From Methylocystis sp. ATCC 49242 (GTDB lineage: Bacteria; Pseudomonadota; Alphaproteobacteria; Rhizobiales; Beijerinckiaceae): a DNA stretch of 64,000 nt. The translations under genes were made by a program, and so were the position numbers. The notes below the pieces were generated by a model, which had not been told where the DNA came from, made no database searches, and worked only from the letters and a program-made list of their open reading frames with translations. Location: NCBI RefSeq assembly GCF_000188155.2, contig NZ_KE124774.1, positions 1,618,356-1,682,355 on the forward strand, in the 5' to 3' direction. Each line of letters starts with the position of its first letter. The first letter of the stretch is position 1. Of this stretch, positions 8,663 through 17,979 are shown in pieces.

Positions 8663-9607
8663 TCATACGCCGAGGATATTTTCGATGAAGGATTGCCGCT
8701 CATCGGAAAAATCTTCGAGGCGAACCGTGTAATGGCCATCCTTCTGGCCAAGCGTGCACCAGAAAAGCGTTCGCCCTTCCGACTCGATACGTATCGGGCT
8801 TGTGGGAGCGATCGGAAGCCCCAACACATCTCCTACTTCAAGGTTTGCAATATCTTCAAGCGTAAAGCCGCGCGCTTCGATCTTTACGTTGACCGCTACC
8901 TCGGTCCGAACGATGTTGTCGTAAAGGTTTTCCGACCATCGCTCGTCACGCGCGACACCCTCGGCGCCCGGGAACCGCGACAAGGCTGTGCGGTAGGGAT
9001 CAAGCGCCGCCCGAGGTAAAACTATCGCGACAAGTCCTTCGTGTTCGAGAGACTTCAGCCTGAAGCGACAAGCTATTGCCACCGCGCCTCTTTGTCCTAC
9101 TGCGCCGTAGCCTGCTTCTGAGGCCAGCATGTCCTGCTCGAATTGCACCTCCGCTACGGGCGCGAGCGCAGCAGCCAATCTATTCAGTAATCTGTTCACC
9201 GCAAAGTTGACAAGCCTTGCTTCAACTCGGGAGGCAGCACGATCAGTTTTGTCCGAACGTTCAACAACGCCGGAACCAAGAAGCATTTCAACCGCCATAT
9301 CACGAAATCCACTATCGACGGCGACAGCAAATTTCGCGCTCAGGCCATTCGCGTCATACACCAGGATTGACGAGAGCCCCTCGCAATGTTCCTGAAGATC
9401 TCCGACACGCTTTGCGTCGAGATCTTCGAGGGACAATGCGACCGGAATATTCGTGAACTCTTCCAGAGCACGCGTGAAGTTCGCAGCCGTCTCCTCGAAT
9501 ATCAGGGTCAGCGCCGGCATCCGATCGAGCGAGGCTTCGCCGATCGATATCAGCGGTTCGTCCCCACCTGGCCTCGCGCGGTCGCCCTGTTGCAGATTCA
9601 GCGTCAT
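8663..9607 (-). CDS. fliM: Flagellar motor switch protein FliM
   Basis: 314 aa. It has a CheC-like middle domain and a C-terminal SpoA domain (FTLEDIANLEVGDVLGLPI). The N-terminal CheY-binding peptide of enteric FliM is not obvious, consistent with divergent Rhizobiales FliM. The start overlaps the motA stop by 4 bases. It links FliG to FliN in the C ring. Confidence 0.9.
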   Translation of the reverse strand: MTLNLQQGDRARPGGDEPLISIGEASLDRMPALTLIFEETAANFTRALEEFTNIPVALSLEDLDAKRVGDLQEHCEGLSSILVYDANGLSAKFAVAVDSGFRDMAVEMLLGSGVVERSDKTDRAASRVEARLVNFAVNRLLNRLAAALAPVAEVQFEQDMLASEAGYGAVGQRGAVAIACRFRLKSLEHEGLVAIVLPRAALDPYRTALSRFPGAEGVARDERWSENLYDNIVRTEVAVNVKIEARGFTLEDIANLEVGDVLGLPIAPTSPIRIESEGRTLFWCTLGQKDGHYTVRLEDFSDERQSFIENILGV

Positions 9608-10479
9608 GCCGCCTCCGCGCTCGGACCGCCGCCCGAAAGTGTTTCATTTTCGACTTCGTCGATCGTAGGACGTTCATGCGAAGGGATCGACTTGCGCCCA
9701 TGCTCGATCGCCACCTGCGGAAGCGCGCCATTCATGAAAGCCAGCAAGGTCTGTTTTATGATAAGATATACATGACATTCCTTGCTGCGTGCGACCTTCA
9801 CCTTGTAGGCCAACGGCGTCATGATGCCGTATGAAACGAAAATCCCGGCAAATGTCCCAACCATCGCCGCGCCAATCAGACCCCCGAGCAGTTCCGGGGA
9901 CTGATCGAGCGCGCCCATCGCCTTGATGACGCCGAGCACCGCAGCGACAATTCCGAGCGCGGGGAGACCGTCGCCGATTGCCGTCAGCGCGTGATAGGGC
10001 TTGAGCTTGTCGTGCTTGATCTCCGCCATCTCCTCATCCATCAGACTCTCGATTTCAAACGTCTTCACGTTTCCGATGATGTAAAGACGGCAATAATCGC
10101 AGATGAATGTCGTGATCTCGGTGTTCTTGAGGACATTCGGAAACGCCGTGAACAAGGGGGATTCCGAGGGCTGATCAATATGCACTTCAACTTCGTTGCG
10201 CGCCTTGCTGCGCAATTCCCGCATCAATGCGTGCAATAGCCCGAGAATATCCAGATAATCACGGCGCTTCGGAGTCTTTTCCAGCACAGCCTGCACAACC
10301 GCCTTACCCGTATCCTTAATAACCTTGACGGGATTGGCGACGATAAACGTGCCGAGCGCGGAGCCCATAATGATGACGAATTCCCATGGCTGCCACAAGA
10401 CGATCAGATGGCCGCCGAGAGCCGCGAAGCCGCCAAGCATGCAGCCCATGGTAACGATCAAACCGATAATGAAGCTCAT
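9604..10479 (-). CDS. motA: Flagellar motor stator protein MotA
   Basis: 291 aa inner-membrane stator protein that forms a proton channel with MotB. Four hydrophobic segments are visible (near residues 5-22, 30-48, 170-190, 200-220). The conserved block LPALGIVAAVLGVIKAMGAL precedes the third membrane helix, and the cytoplasmic loop holds charged residues (LMRELRSKAR) that meet FliG. It is separated from the upstream transglycosylase gene by 78 bases, the largest gap in this operon, so an internal promoter is possible. Confidence 0.95.
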   Translation of the reverse strand: MSFIIGLIVTMGCMLGGFAALGGHLIVLWQPWEFVIIMGSALGTFIVANPVKVIKDTGKAVVQAVLEKTPKRRDYLDILGLLHALMRELRSKARNEVEVHIDQPSESPLFTAFPNVLKNTEITTFICDYCRLYIIGNVKTFEIESLMDEEMAEIKHDKLKPYHALTAIGDGLPALGIVAAVLGVIKAMGALDQSPELLGGLIGAAMVGTFAGIFVSYGIMTPLAYKVKVARSKECHVYLIIKQTLLAFMNGALPQVAIEHGRKSIPSHERPTIDEVENETLSGGGPSAEAA

Positions 10480-10557
10480 TTCATGTTGCCCGCAGCGTCA
10501 ACCTGGCAAGCTCTGGATAAGCAATGGGACTTGCCCGAGGCTGAAGCCCGATTAATG

Positions 10558-11151
10558 TCAGCGCCTACAGAAGGCGGACGACTCCGAGGTCCAGGCCCCA
10601 AAGCCGCTTGACACCATGTTTCGGATCACAGCGCAAACATAGGTTCGCTGTGCGGGCGCATTCCCTGGACCGGCGTGATATCGCGCCACCGCCGCTGTCC
10701 AGGATCCCTCGGATGCATGCAGGTCCTTCAGGAAATGGGCGGCATAATCGACGTTTCGGCGCGGATTGAACATCTCCTCGACCGAATGGAATTTTCGGCC
10801 GTGAAAGTGATGGTTGATTTGCATGCATCCGATGTCGATCAGCTTCACCCCTCTTTGCCGAGCCCCGTCGAAGGTCGCGAGCGCCTCAACCAGGCCAGCG
10901 TTGAAAGAAGGGCGGCCCGCGATGTTCATCGCATAAGCATTCAGCGCCCCTCGCTGTCCGGTCTCGGTAAGCGCTACGGCGTAGAGAACCGATACGGGAA
11001 CGCCATTCTCGCGTGACGCGCGGATCATTTCCGCTTCACACACATTTTCGCCAGCGAAGGCTTCGCTAAATGAAAACACCCCGCACACCGCCAGGCGGAT
11101 GATTAGTAGCTCCAATCGCTCTCTTCGTGTCTTCTTGCCCTGGCGTAGCAT
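10558..11151 (-). CDS. Lytic transglycosylase SLT-domain protein (flagellar locus)
   Basis: A signal-peptide protein of 197 aa if started at ATG 11151 (LELLIIRLAVCGVFSFSEAF). The SLT/lysozyme-like fold is shown by VSVLYAVALTETGQRG (catalytic Glu in the TETG turn), IGCMQINHHFHG and AVARYHAGPGN. It should cut peptidoglycan strands, probably to let the rod through. ATG 11175 with an upstream GGGGAG is an alternative start. Either way the 5' end overlaps the motD 3' end by 86-110 bases in another frame, which is unusually long for this operon of 4-base overlaps. Confidence 0.88.
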   Translation of the reverse strand: MLRQGKKTRRERLELLIIRLAVCGVFSFSEAFAGENVCEAEMIRASRENGVPVSVLYAVALTETGQRGALNAYAMNIAGRPSFNAGLVEALATFDGARQRGVKLIDIGCMQINHHFHGRKFHSVEEMFNPRRNVDYAAHFLKDLHASEGSWTAAVARYHAGPGNAPAQRTYVCAVIRNMVSSGFGAWTSESSAFCRR

Positions 11152-12379
11152 GTCGTCGTCTCGATCTGTCACCATCTGCGAAACTGCGCTCCCCGGACTG
11201 AAACCCCTGTGACGGTGGATTCGAGGCGTCCTGACCACGCATTTGCCCGGAGTCTGGCTGCGCCGCCGGAACGATACGAATGTCGAACGCGTCGACGGCG
11301 TAACCGGTCGCGCCGATCGCTGTTGCAATTTTACCTTTGATGTCGTGAAGAATTGAAAGAGTGTCGGACGTCTGCACCTCGATCTCGATTTCAACTCGAG
11401 CCTGCATCATGCGCATCTTGACGGAGATCGAGCCCAGCGAAGCTGGGTCCAATTCGAATTTCAGTATTTTCAACGGGCCGCGATCATCCGTCAGAGCCGA
11501 ATACCCGGGAGCCGCCATGGGCGCCTCGATCGTTGGCGCAGCGATTTCTCCCGCCATGATCATCACAGTCTGCCCGATTGCGATCGGCAGGTGATTTTCC
11601 AACGTGCTGACGTGCATGAGCGCCTGCGTATTTATCGACCCAAGTGAGTCTGGCGTCGACGTTTGCACGAACCCGGCTGAACTTTCGGACTGGCGCGGCG
11701 CTTCGTCTCCCCCCATAGTCAATATTTGATCGCTCGCCGCCGCCGCTTCTTCCCGACTGAGCACAAGTTGTTGTCCGAAAGGCGCCTCTGCCTTTTCGGT
11801 CCTGGAAGCAGAGGCGTACCTCGGTCCGGCCTTCGTGGGCGAGATTTCTGCCTCCAATGCCGATCCGTATTCCCTTCGTACCGTCCCGCCAGGATCGGAA
11901 CTTCTGAGTAGCGGATCAACCGTCGCCGTCATTCCGTCCCGATCGCCGATCGGCCCCGACCATGTGCCGACCGGCGAATGCCCGGGTAACGCGCCCTGCG
12001 TTCCGATCAATTGTTGGAGCATTATTTGCCGAGAGCTTGCGGTTGCATCGGATTCAACCAGCCTCGCATTCTGTTGTTTGGCAGCGCAGATGCTGAATTC
12101 GGCGGCAGCGAAGATCTGCGCCATGCCGATTCCAGTATTGGACATCGACTCCCCGGTTGCAGCAGCATCGCCGACGAGGGAATTATCGGCCTTGGATTTT
12201 ACATTATCGATCGCGTTTCGATTCTTCTCGGTCGAAGAGATCGACTTCATTGCATCGACGAAAGCGCTTGAGGGCTGCTCCTGGTCATTTTCGCCTCGCT
12301 CGAAATGGTCGGTGTCATGACTTCTCGCAAGGCGCGAAGATGAAGGACAGATGAGGATTTCACGCGCCCCAAAATTCAT
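11066..12379 (-). CDS. motD: Hook-length control protein, FliK/MotD type
   Basis: 437 aa. The first 290 residues are low-complexity and Ser/Ala/Glu-rich. The C-terminal region around residues 300-375 matches the FliK C-terminal fold (LKILKFELDPASLGSISVKM, then EVQTSDTLSILHDIKGKI). In Rhizobiales this gene, first called motD, measures hook length and triggers the FlhB switch. It overlaps motC by 4 bases. The extreme C-terminus is encoded in DNA shared with the start of the transglycosylase gene. Confidence 0.82.
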   Translation of the reverse strand: MNFGAREILICPSSSRLARSHDTDHFERGENDQEQPSSAFVDAMKSISSTEKNRNAIDNVKSKADNSLVGDAAATGESMSNTGIGMAQIFAAAEFSICAAKQQNARLVESDATASSRQIMLQQLIGTQGALPGHSPVGTWSGPIGDRDGMTATVDPLLRSSDPGGTVRREYGSALEAEISPTKAGPRYASASRTEKAEAPFGQQLVLSREEAAAASDQILTMGGDEAPRQSESSAGFVQTSTPDSLGSINTQALMHVSTLENHLPIAIGQTVMIMAGEIAAPTIEAPMAAPGYSALTDDRGPLKILKFELDPASLGSISVKMRMMQARVEIEIEVQTSDTLSILHDIKGKIATAIGATGYAVDAFDIRIVPAAQPDSGQMRGQDASNPPSQGFQSGERSFADGDRSRRRHATPGQEDTKRAIGATNHPPGGVRGVFI

Positions 12380-13536
12380 TGCGCTGTCTTCCGTTTCAGC
12401 AATTCGTCGCTCTTCTCCAGCGCCACGCGCGCGCTCGCAATGATCGGCGGTTCGTCATTCGCAGTGACTTCCGGCGCCGCGGCGCTCGCGCCTATTGCAT
12501 GCCGGTCAGTCTCCGCCGGCTTTTCAAGTCGTGCGAGAACACCGCTTGCGATCTTGAGCATTTCAGAATCCTCGCGGGTCAGCGCACTCAGATCAGTATC
12601 CTGCAAGTTGGATGCGCTCGAAGCATCGCCTTTTGACAGCGATTTCACGATATTTCGATATGTTACGATTCGCTTATGCGCTTGTGGGTTATCGGCAGCC
12701 TGCTCAGCCTTGTCGAGTTTGCTCGCGGCTTCGCCCAGACGGCCGTTTAGAATGGCGCGGCGGGAAAGCAACAGATAAATATCGAGGCGCTGATCAGTCG
12801 AAGCCTTTTCGATGGCGCCTTCGAATTTGGCGAGCAGTTCCGCATCCGCGTTTATCGAAGGGCTGAAGACAATCGATCGCAACTCCGTCCAGAAATTCTG
12901 CGCATAGGGCGACGCCGTATATTTTGCAACATACCGATTTACGAGCGCGCTCACCTTGTCGGCGTCCGTTTCCGGATCGACTGCCCTGATTTCACGACGC
13001 AGGGCCGCCTCTTCCACGAGAGACGCGGGCATAAGCAGGCGCGCTAAGTCCAGCAATGCTATAGCCCGGGCGTTGTCGGAGCCGATCACGGAGCCGCCCT
13101 GCACAAGCGCGAGATGTCCACCGAGTATCGGAGGAAAATGGCGTGCGTCGAAATCCATCAATTTGGCGGCGGCTTCGTCCTGCCCTTCCGCGTAACGCAG
13201 AGCCGCTTCCAGCAATGGCGACAACTCGTCGGAAACGAATTTGGCGTCGAATATTTCTCGCAGATTTGTTGGCGCTCCGCCACACAACAGATAGATTGCC
13301 GCGGCGCGGACATTTTTTTCTTCCGTCCATGTCTCTGGCTCGAGGGTCATGATCGTACGCTCGATGAGATCGAACTGGCGCGCGACATTCTCGCGCGCCT
13401 TTTCGTCACCCATCACCATTCGATTCTGCATCCCGTTGAGGTCGCGCACCATGTCTGGGAATTCGACGGCGTGTACGCCGTGACTGAATATCACAACGCC
13501 GGCCGCAACAAACGTGCGCAGTAGGCGCCCTCTCAT
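12376..13536 (-). CDS. motC: Motility protein MotC
   Basis: 386 aa with a signal peptide (VAAGVVIFSHGVHA). It matches the Rhizobiales-specific periplasmic MotC by position and by content: a long helical, TPR-like body (ALRYAEGQDEAAAKLMDFDA, AIALLDLARLLMPASLVEEA). In Sinorhizobium MotC binds the MotB periplasmic domain and is needed for stator function. It overlaps motB and motD by 4 bases each. Confidence 0.88.
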   Translation of the reverse strand: MRGRLLRTFVAAGVVIFSHGVHAVEFPDMVRDLNGMQNRMVMGDEKARENVARQFDLIERTIMTLEPETWTEEKNVRAAAIYLLCGGAPTNLREIFDAKFVSDELSPLLEAALRYAEGQDEAAAKLMDFDARHFPPILGGHLALVQGGSVIGSDNARAIALLDLARLLMPASLVEEAALRREIRAVDPETDADKVSALVNRYVAKYTASPYAQNFWTELRSIVFSPSINADAELLAKFEGAIEKASTDQRLDIYLLLSRRAILNGRLGEAASKLDKAEQAADNPQAHKRIVTYRNIVKSLSKGDASSASNLQDTDLSALTREDSEMLKIASGVLARLEKPAETDRHAIGASAAAPEVTANDEPPIIASARVALEKSDELLKRKTAQ

Positions 13537-14588
13537 TGGCCGTCTCCTCGCAGCAGTATCTCGATGCGACGATTGACGGGCGCGAGCGGATCCTTTGGCG
13601 TCTTCAGGTGACGGTCCGCCATGCCGACGATCTTTCCGACGCGGGCGGGCGGCAGTCCGCCGCGAATGAGCATATAGTTGACAACGGTCGCGCGATCGGA
13701 TGACAGGCGCCAGTTATCGTAGCTCTTGCTTGTATACGAACGACCGTCTGTATGGCCGCGCACCTCGATCTCGCCGGTCTTTTTGGCCAGAACCTTTCCG
13801 ATCTGCCCGATGATGCGGACCAGCTGCGGTTTCGGTTCAATGGAGCCAACTTCGAACATCGAGAAATTCGCGTCGTCCGTCAGCGTAATCAATACCCCCT
13901 CGTCGGCCTGCTTGACTTCCGTCTTCGGCGCGGCGTGCGCGCCACGCGCTTCCTGATTGACGATCTTTTCGAGTTCCGCTTGCAGCGCAGCTGCGCTCGC
14001 TTTCGCTTTTTCGCCCTGTTCAGCCGGCGTGACGCTTGGCGCGTGGCTGTCTTTTTTTGGTGACTCGACCTTGTTTTCCTCTTGAGCGCTTTTCGCCGCG
14101 CCTTGAGGCGGAGATGCGCTCTTCGCCACGCGATCGAAAGGATCGCGGGGCGTCATTGCGCCGACTTTCGGCGACGACTCCGCGCCATCGGCGGTAGTTG
14201 GAGGCGGTTCACGTTTTGCTATTTCGTCCAAGGTTTTTATGGGATCCTTGTGCAGCGCAGAATCCTTGTCCTTGGACTCCGCTTCTTGCGTCGTCTTTAC
14301 ATCGTCCGCTTTCTGAAGGCTCTTGCCTTGTCCTGTCTGCTTGGGATCGCGCATGCCCTTATGTGCGGGATTTGAATCGATCAGTTGAACGGGGTTGAAG
14401 TATTGGACAATAACCGCTTTGGTTTCCTTCGATGTGGAATTGATCAGCCACATCACCAGAAAAAACGCCATCATCGCCGTCATGAAATCGGCAAAGGCAA
14501 GTTTCCAGACGCCGCCGTGATGATCTTCGTCGCCATCGCCGCGCTTTTTCCGGATGATTATCGGCGAGCCGTTATGGCCTTCACTCAT
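13533..14588 (-). CDS. motB: Flagellar motor stator protein MotB
   Basis: 351 aa. A single N-terminal membrane helix holds the proton-accepting Asp34 (LAFADFMTAMMAFFLVMWLI). A long Lys/Glu/Pro-rich linker (about residues 60-215) separates it from an OmpA-like peptidoglycan-binding domain (EVRGHTDGRSY, NWRLSSDRATVVNYML, VGKIVGMADR). The linker is longer than in enteric MotB, as expected where MotC is present. It overlaps both neighbours by 4 bases. Confidence 0.95.
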   Translation of the reverse strand: MSEGHNGSPIIIRKKRGDGDEDHHGGVWKLAFADFMTAMMAFFLVMWLINSTSKETKAVIVQYFNPVQLIDSNPAHKGMRDPKQTGQGKSLQKADDVKTTQEAESKDKDSALHKDPIKTLDEIAKREPPPTTADGAESSPKVGAMTPRDPFDRVAKSASPPQGAAKSAQEENKVESPKKDSHAPSVTPAEQGEKAKASAAALQAELEKIVNQEARGAHAAPKTEVKQADEGVLITLTDDANFSMFEVGSIEPKPQLVRIIGQIGKVLAKKTGEIEVRGHTDGRSYTSKSYDNWRLSSDRATVVNYMLIRGGLPPARVGKIVGMADRHLKTPKDPLAPVNRRIEILLRGDGQ

Positions 14589-15250
14589 CGCTTTTCGCCC
14601 CGCTCTCTCAATAGAAGGTTCATCCAGTCGCTCAGAGAGGTTTCGACGGTCGTCGACGCGAATGTCACACGCGCATCTACTTCATCGCTCTCGTGACAGC
14701 TGATTGCGACGGGCTCGGAGGCGAGGGCGCTTTCTATCTTCTCGAGCAAATCCCTGGGACCGCGAATTTCCATGGCCGACGCGCCGTCATTGGCAAGTCC
14801 CGTGCGCAACGCCGCAATCAGATCTTCCGTCACCCGCCCCGTCACCTCGCGCGCGACGAAAGGCGAAATGATGCGCGCGACATCCGAGCGCAGCTCTTCA
14901 AAGGCGGTGTCCAGCGCCTGCGCCAGCCGAGCGCTCAGCGCCGCGCCCTGCTCAGTCGCCCATCTTTCGCGTTCATCGCGCAGGCGCGCCTCGAATTCAG
15001 CGCGCTGGGCGTCGAGCGCGGCTTCCTGTCTTGCCTGAAATTCGGCGATGATTGCTTCGCGATCTACCTGCGGCTCGGGTTCGGGCTCGGGCTCGGGCGC
15101 TACAGGCTCCGGCGCCTCGAACAAGCTCTCCATCGCGGGGGCGCGATCCTCTTCCTCGTCGAGCGTCATCGCCGTCGGCGGCGCGTCGAAACGCGTCAAA
15201 TAAGCGGCGACGTCGTGGATTATGGCTCCGGGTCTTACGATCGCATCCAT
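14585..15250 (-). CDS. fliH: FliH-like flagellar assembly protein
   Basis: 221 aa. Residues 48-62 are a Pro-Glu repeat, followed by a long charged coiled coil (about 62-115) and a globular C-terminal part (VAREVTGRVTEDLIAALRTG). This is the FliH/HrpE layout: a stator-like peripheral subunit that regulates the export ATPase FliI. The gene lies directly after fliF, overlapping by 16 bases, which supports the call. No fliI is in the window. Confidence 0.72.
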   Translation of the reverse strand: MDAIVRPGAIIHDVAAYLTRFDAPPTAMTLDEEEDRAPAMESLFEAPEPVAPEPEPEPEPQVDREAIIAEFQARQEAALDAQRAEFEARLRDERERWATEQGAALSARLAQALDTAFEELRSDVARIISPFVAREVTGRVTEDLIAALRTGLANDGASAMEIRGPRDLLEKIESALASEPVAISCHESDEVDARVTFASTTVETSLSDWMNLLLRERGEKR

Positions 15251-16932
15251 TGTTTCAAGATCGCTGCTGCTTGTGCTTCGTCATTCTGGATGAGTTCTTC
15301 GAGCTTGCGCCGCGCAATGTCCTGCCGGCGTTCGCTGATATCCTCGAGGAGCGTCGGACCGGACATCGCGATTGCGCCGCCGGGCGTAGCTCCCGCCAGC
15401 CCTGGTATGCCGTCGAAGGTCGGCGCCTCGAAAGTCGGCGATTCGAAGCTCTGGTCACCCATGCCGATCAGCGGCGGAGGTTCGGTGCGCTCCGTGCTCG
15501 ACTCGGCGAGCAAAGCGCGACGCGCCGGAGCCAAGCCGAAGATCACGACGAGGGCGGCAATGCCGAGCGCCGCGATCATGTTCAGAATGGAGCCGAGGTG
15601 GCTGCCGAGCATGGCGACGAAGCCGGGGCTTTCCACCGGAGTCATCTCATGCTCGTTGAACATGAAGTCGACAGCCGTCACCTTCAGCGCGTCGCCCCGC
15701 TCCTTTTTCAGTCCAGCGGCGGACGAGATAAGCTGCTCGATTTCCTTCAGCTGGCGATCGATCGCCTCCTGCTTCGGCGGTTCCTTGTTCGGCTCGGCGA
15801 AGGCGGAGCGATTGATGAGAACCGCGACGGAAAGATGCTCGATATTGTAGCCGCCGCTGACGGTCGTGACCGTCTTCGACGACATCTCGTAGTTTGTCAG
15901 CTCCTCGTTTTTCTTGTTCTCGTCATTGGACTGCTTGCCGTCGGCGTTGTTGACGCCGTTTTGCGGAATGTTGTTCGTGACGGTCGTCGCGGCGGCGCTG
16001 CTGCTGTCCTGAGAACGCGAGCTCTCTTTCACCGTGCGCACGGAACGCTCGACCTTGGAGTCGGGATCATAGATGGTTTCGTTGATCTGCTTGCGGTCCG
16101 TGTTGACTCGCGCGCGGACCGTCACCTGGAAATTCGGCAGACGCAGATAGGGCGTGAGCGTGCGGCGGATATTGTCCTGAATGTCCTTCTGAATGTTCTT
16201 TTCGAGCGTCAGCGTCTTGACGGGCACAGCATCGGTCGCGTCGCCGTCGGATGACGAAAGGATCATGCCGTCGGTATTGAGTACCGTGACCTGATCGACA
16301 TTCATACCAGGCAATGACGAGGCGACGAGATGTCGGATCGCCTGCGCCGCGCTGGTGTCGTCCGGCCCTTCGGTGCGGATGATCACGGAGGCGGAAGGCG
16401 GCTGCTTCGCGCGGCGGAACGAACCCTCGTCCGGCATCACAATATGCACGCGCGCCGCCTTTACGCCGCGGATCAGCTGAATTGTGCGCGCGAGTTCGCC
16501 TTCCAGCGCGCGCACGCGCGTCACCTCCTGCATGAAGGAGGTCAGTCCCAGCGCGCCCACCTTGTCGAAGAGCTCATAGCCGGCGTTGGCGCTTTGCGGG
16601 AGCCCACGCTCGGCGAGCAGCATGCGCGCCTGAGCAGTCTGGCCGTAGGGTACCGAGACGGCGTTGCCTTCGGTATTTATGTCGAAGGGAATGCCGGTCG
16701 ATTTCAGCACCGAGCCGATGCGGCTGACATCTTCGCGGTCCAGCCCTGCATAAAGGACTTCAAACGTCGGGCGCGAAAGATAATAGGCTGAAATCGATAC
16801 GATCGCGACGACGAGCGCGAATGTGAGTCCGAGCGCCGCGAGCTTCCTCGTTCCCAGCGCCTTGAGATTATCCAGAAGTAGCGTGATGCGGTCCATGGCG
16901 AAGGCTTGATTCCTTTCTGCCTCGTTCAACAT
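15235..16932 (-). CDS. fliF: Flagellar MS-ring protein FliF
   Basis: 565 aa. It has an N-terminal membrane helix (LAALGLTFALVVAIVSISAY), a YscJ/FliF ring-building domain (FEVLYAGLDREDVSRIGSVL), a second membrane segment near the C-terminus (MIAALGIAALVVIFGLAPAR) and a FliG-binding tail. ATG 16932 is preferred because GAGGAG stands immediately upstream; ATG 16896 (MDRITLLL) is a second possibility. It opens the 11-gene leftward operon. Confidence 0.95.
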   Translation of the reverse strand: MLNEAERNQAFAMDRITLLLDNLKALGTRKLAALGLTFALVVAIVSISAYYLSRPTFEVLYAGLDREDVSRIGSVLKSTGIPFDINTEGNAVSVPYGQTAQARMLLAERGLPQSANAGYELFDKVGALGLTSFMQEVTRVRALEGELARTIQLIRGVKAARVHIVMPDEGSFRRAKQPPSASVIIRTEGPDDTSAAQAIRHLVASSLPGMNVDQVTVLNTDGMILSSSDGDATDAVPVKTLTLEKNIQKDIQDNIRRTLTPYLRLPNFQVTVRARVNTDRKQINETIYDPDSKVERSVRTVKESSRSQDSSSAAATTVTNNIPQNGVNNADGKQSNDENKKNEELTNYEMSSKTVTTVSGGYNIEHLSVAVLINRSAFAEPNKEPPKQEAIDRQLKEIEQLISSAAGLKKERGDALKVTAVDFMFNEHEMTPVESPGFVAMLGSHLGSILNMIAALGIAALVVIFGLAPARRALLAESSTERTEPPPLIGMGDQSFESPTFEAPTFDGIPGLAGATPGGAIAMSGPTLLEDISERRQDIARRKLEELIQNDEAQAAAILKQWMRS

Positions 16933-16998
16933 CACACTCCTCGCGCGGCCTTGCGCGAGAGTTGCCCCGGCCCGCAAATTCGCCGCGTAAATCCTTTC

Positions 16999-17023
16999 TT
17001 AACAATGGTTAACGCGCGTTAAC
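16999..17023. promoter_or_regulatory. Three phased TTAAC repeats upstream of fliF
   Basis: TTAAC begins at 16999, 17009 and 17019, exactly 10 bases apart. The last two form a perfect 16-base palindrome, GTTAACGCGCGTTAAC (17008-17023). They resemble CtrA half-sites, but the spacing is 10 rather than the usual 11 bases start to start. They lie 67-91 bases upstream of the fliF start. Confidence 0.4.
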
Positions 17024-17042
17024 TATTTGCTTCTCAGAACAA

Positions 17043-17074
17043 CCGGGGCCGAGCTGATAAAGGCCCGGCCCCGG
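17043..17074 (-). terminator. Rho-independent terminator of the flagellin gene
   Basis: On the minus strand CCGGGGCCGGGC and GCTCGGCCCCGG pair around a TTTATCA-containing loop with one mismatch. TTGTTCT follows. It lies 18 bases after the flagellin stop and separates flagellin transcription from fliF. Confidence 0.7.
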
Positions 17075-17091
17075 AAGTCACGCGACGAGAC

Positions 17092-17979
17092 TTACTGGAA
17101 CAGCTTCAGGATCATCTGCGCATTCTGGTTGGCGATCGACAGCGACTGCACGCCGAGCTGCTGCTGGGTCTGCAGCGCCTGCAGGCGCGTCGAAGCCTCA
17201 TTCATGTCGGCGTCCACAAGCGAGGACACGCCGGTCGTCAGCGCATCCTTCATCGTGTCGATGAATTCGTTCTGCTGCGACACGCGCGCAACCGTCGCGC
17301 CGATTTCAGCCGCATAGGTCGTCAGATCGGCGATCGCCTTGTCGGCGTTGGACAGTGTGTCCGCGATCGTCGCCGCGGCTAGATCAGCTGCGGTGAGGCC
17401 GGTGAAGTCGGTCGCCGCGGTCGAGCCGGTCGCCTGAGCCGCCTCCAGAATGCCGGTGCCGCCGGTATTGATGAGGTCAGTGACGGTGAGGTCGATCGTG
17501 CCGACCACCGACGCCGCCGTGCCGCCGCCGTTATTGTAGGAGGCGATGAAGCTCACCGGGCTCGTGAGCGAACCGTCCGTGACGTTGAGACCCGTGAAGG
17601 TCGCGGAAGACACGACGCTCGAGAGCTGGCTGCCGAGCTGCTGAAGGCTCGTCAGGATCTTGGCCTGATCAGCGCCGGGCTGCTGCGCCTGTGCGACAGC
17701 GTTCTTGATGTCGTTCATGACCGAGATCGCGCTTTTCACGGCGGCGGTCGCGACATTGAGGACAGACTTGGCGCCGGAGAGCGAGTCGCTGATCGTCGAG
17801 AGCACGCCCTTGTCAGACTTCATCGACTCGGCGATCGCCCAGGTCGAGGCGTTCTCGGCGGCGCTCGAAATCTTGAGGCCGGTCGAGATCTCTTTCTGGG
17901 TCGTGTTGAGAGCCGACTGCGTGTTGCGCAGCGACTGCAGGGCGGTAATGGCGGAGGGGTTAACAAGAATGCTAGCCAT
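17092..17979 (-). CDS. fliC: Flagellin (filament subunit), short form
   Basis: 295 aa. The conserved N-terminal D0/D1 region (NPSAITALQSLRNTQSALNT, QKEISTGLKISSAAENASTW) and C-terminal D1/D0 region (NEASTRLQALQTQQQLGVQS, ending ANQNAQMILKLFQ) are intact. The variable centre is short and Thr/Gly/Ala-rich. ATG 17979 (MASILVN) has AAGGGA upstream; ATG 18018 would add 13 residues and is unlikely. It is monocistronic, with its own terminator and a CtrA box about 210 bases upstream. Confidence 0.94.
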   Translation of the reverse strand: MASILVNPSAITALQSLRNTQSALNTTQKEISTGLKISSAAENASTWAIAESMKSDKGVLSTISDSLSGAKSVLNVATAAVKSAISVMNDIKNAVAQAQQPGADQAKILTSLQQLGSQLSSVVSSATFTGLNVTDGSLTSPVSFIASYNNGGGTAASVVGTIDLTVTDLINTGGTGILEAAQATGSTAATDFTGLTAADLAAATIADTLSNADKAIADLTTYAAEIGATVARVSQQNEFIDTMKDALTTGVSSLVDADMNEASTRLQALQTQQQLGVQSLSIANQNAQMILKLFQ

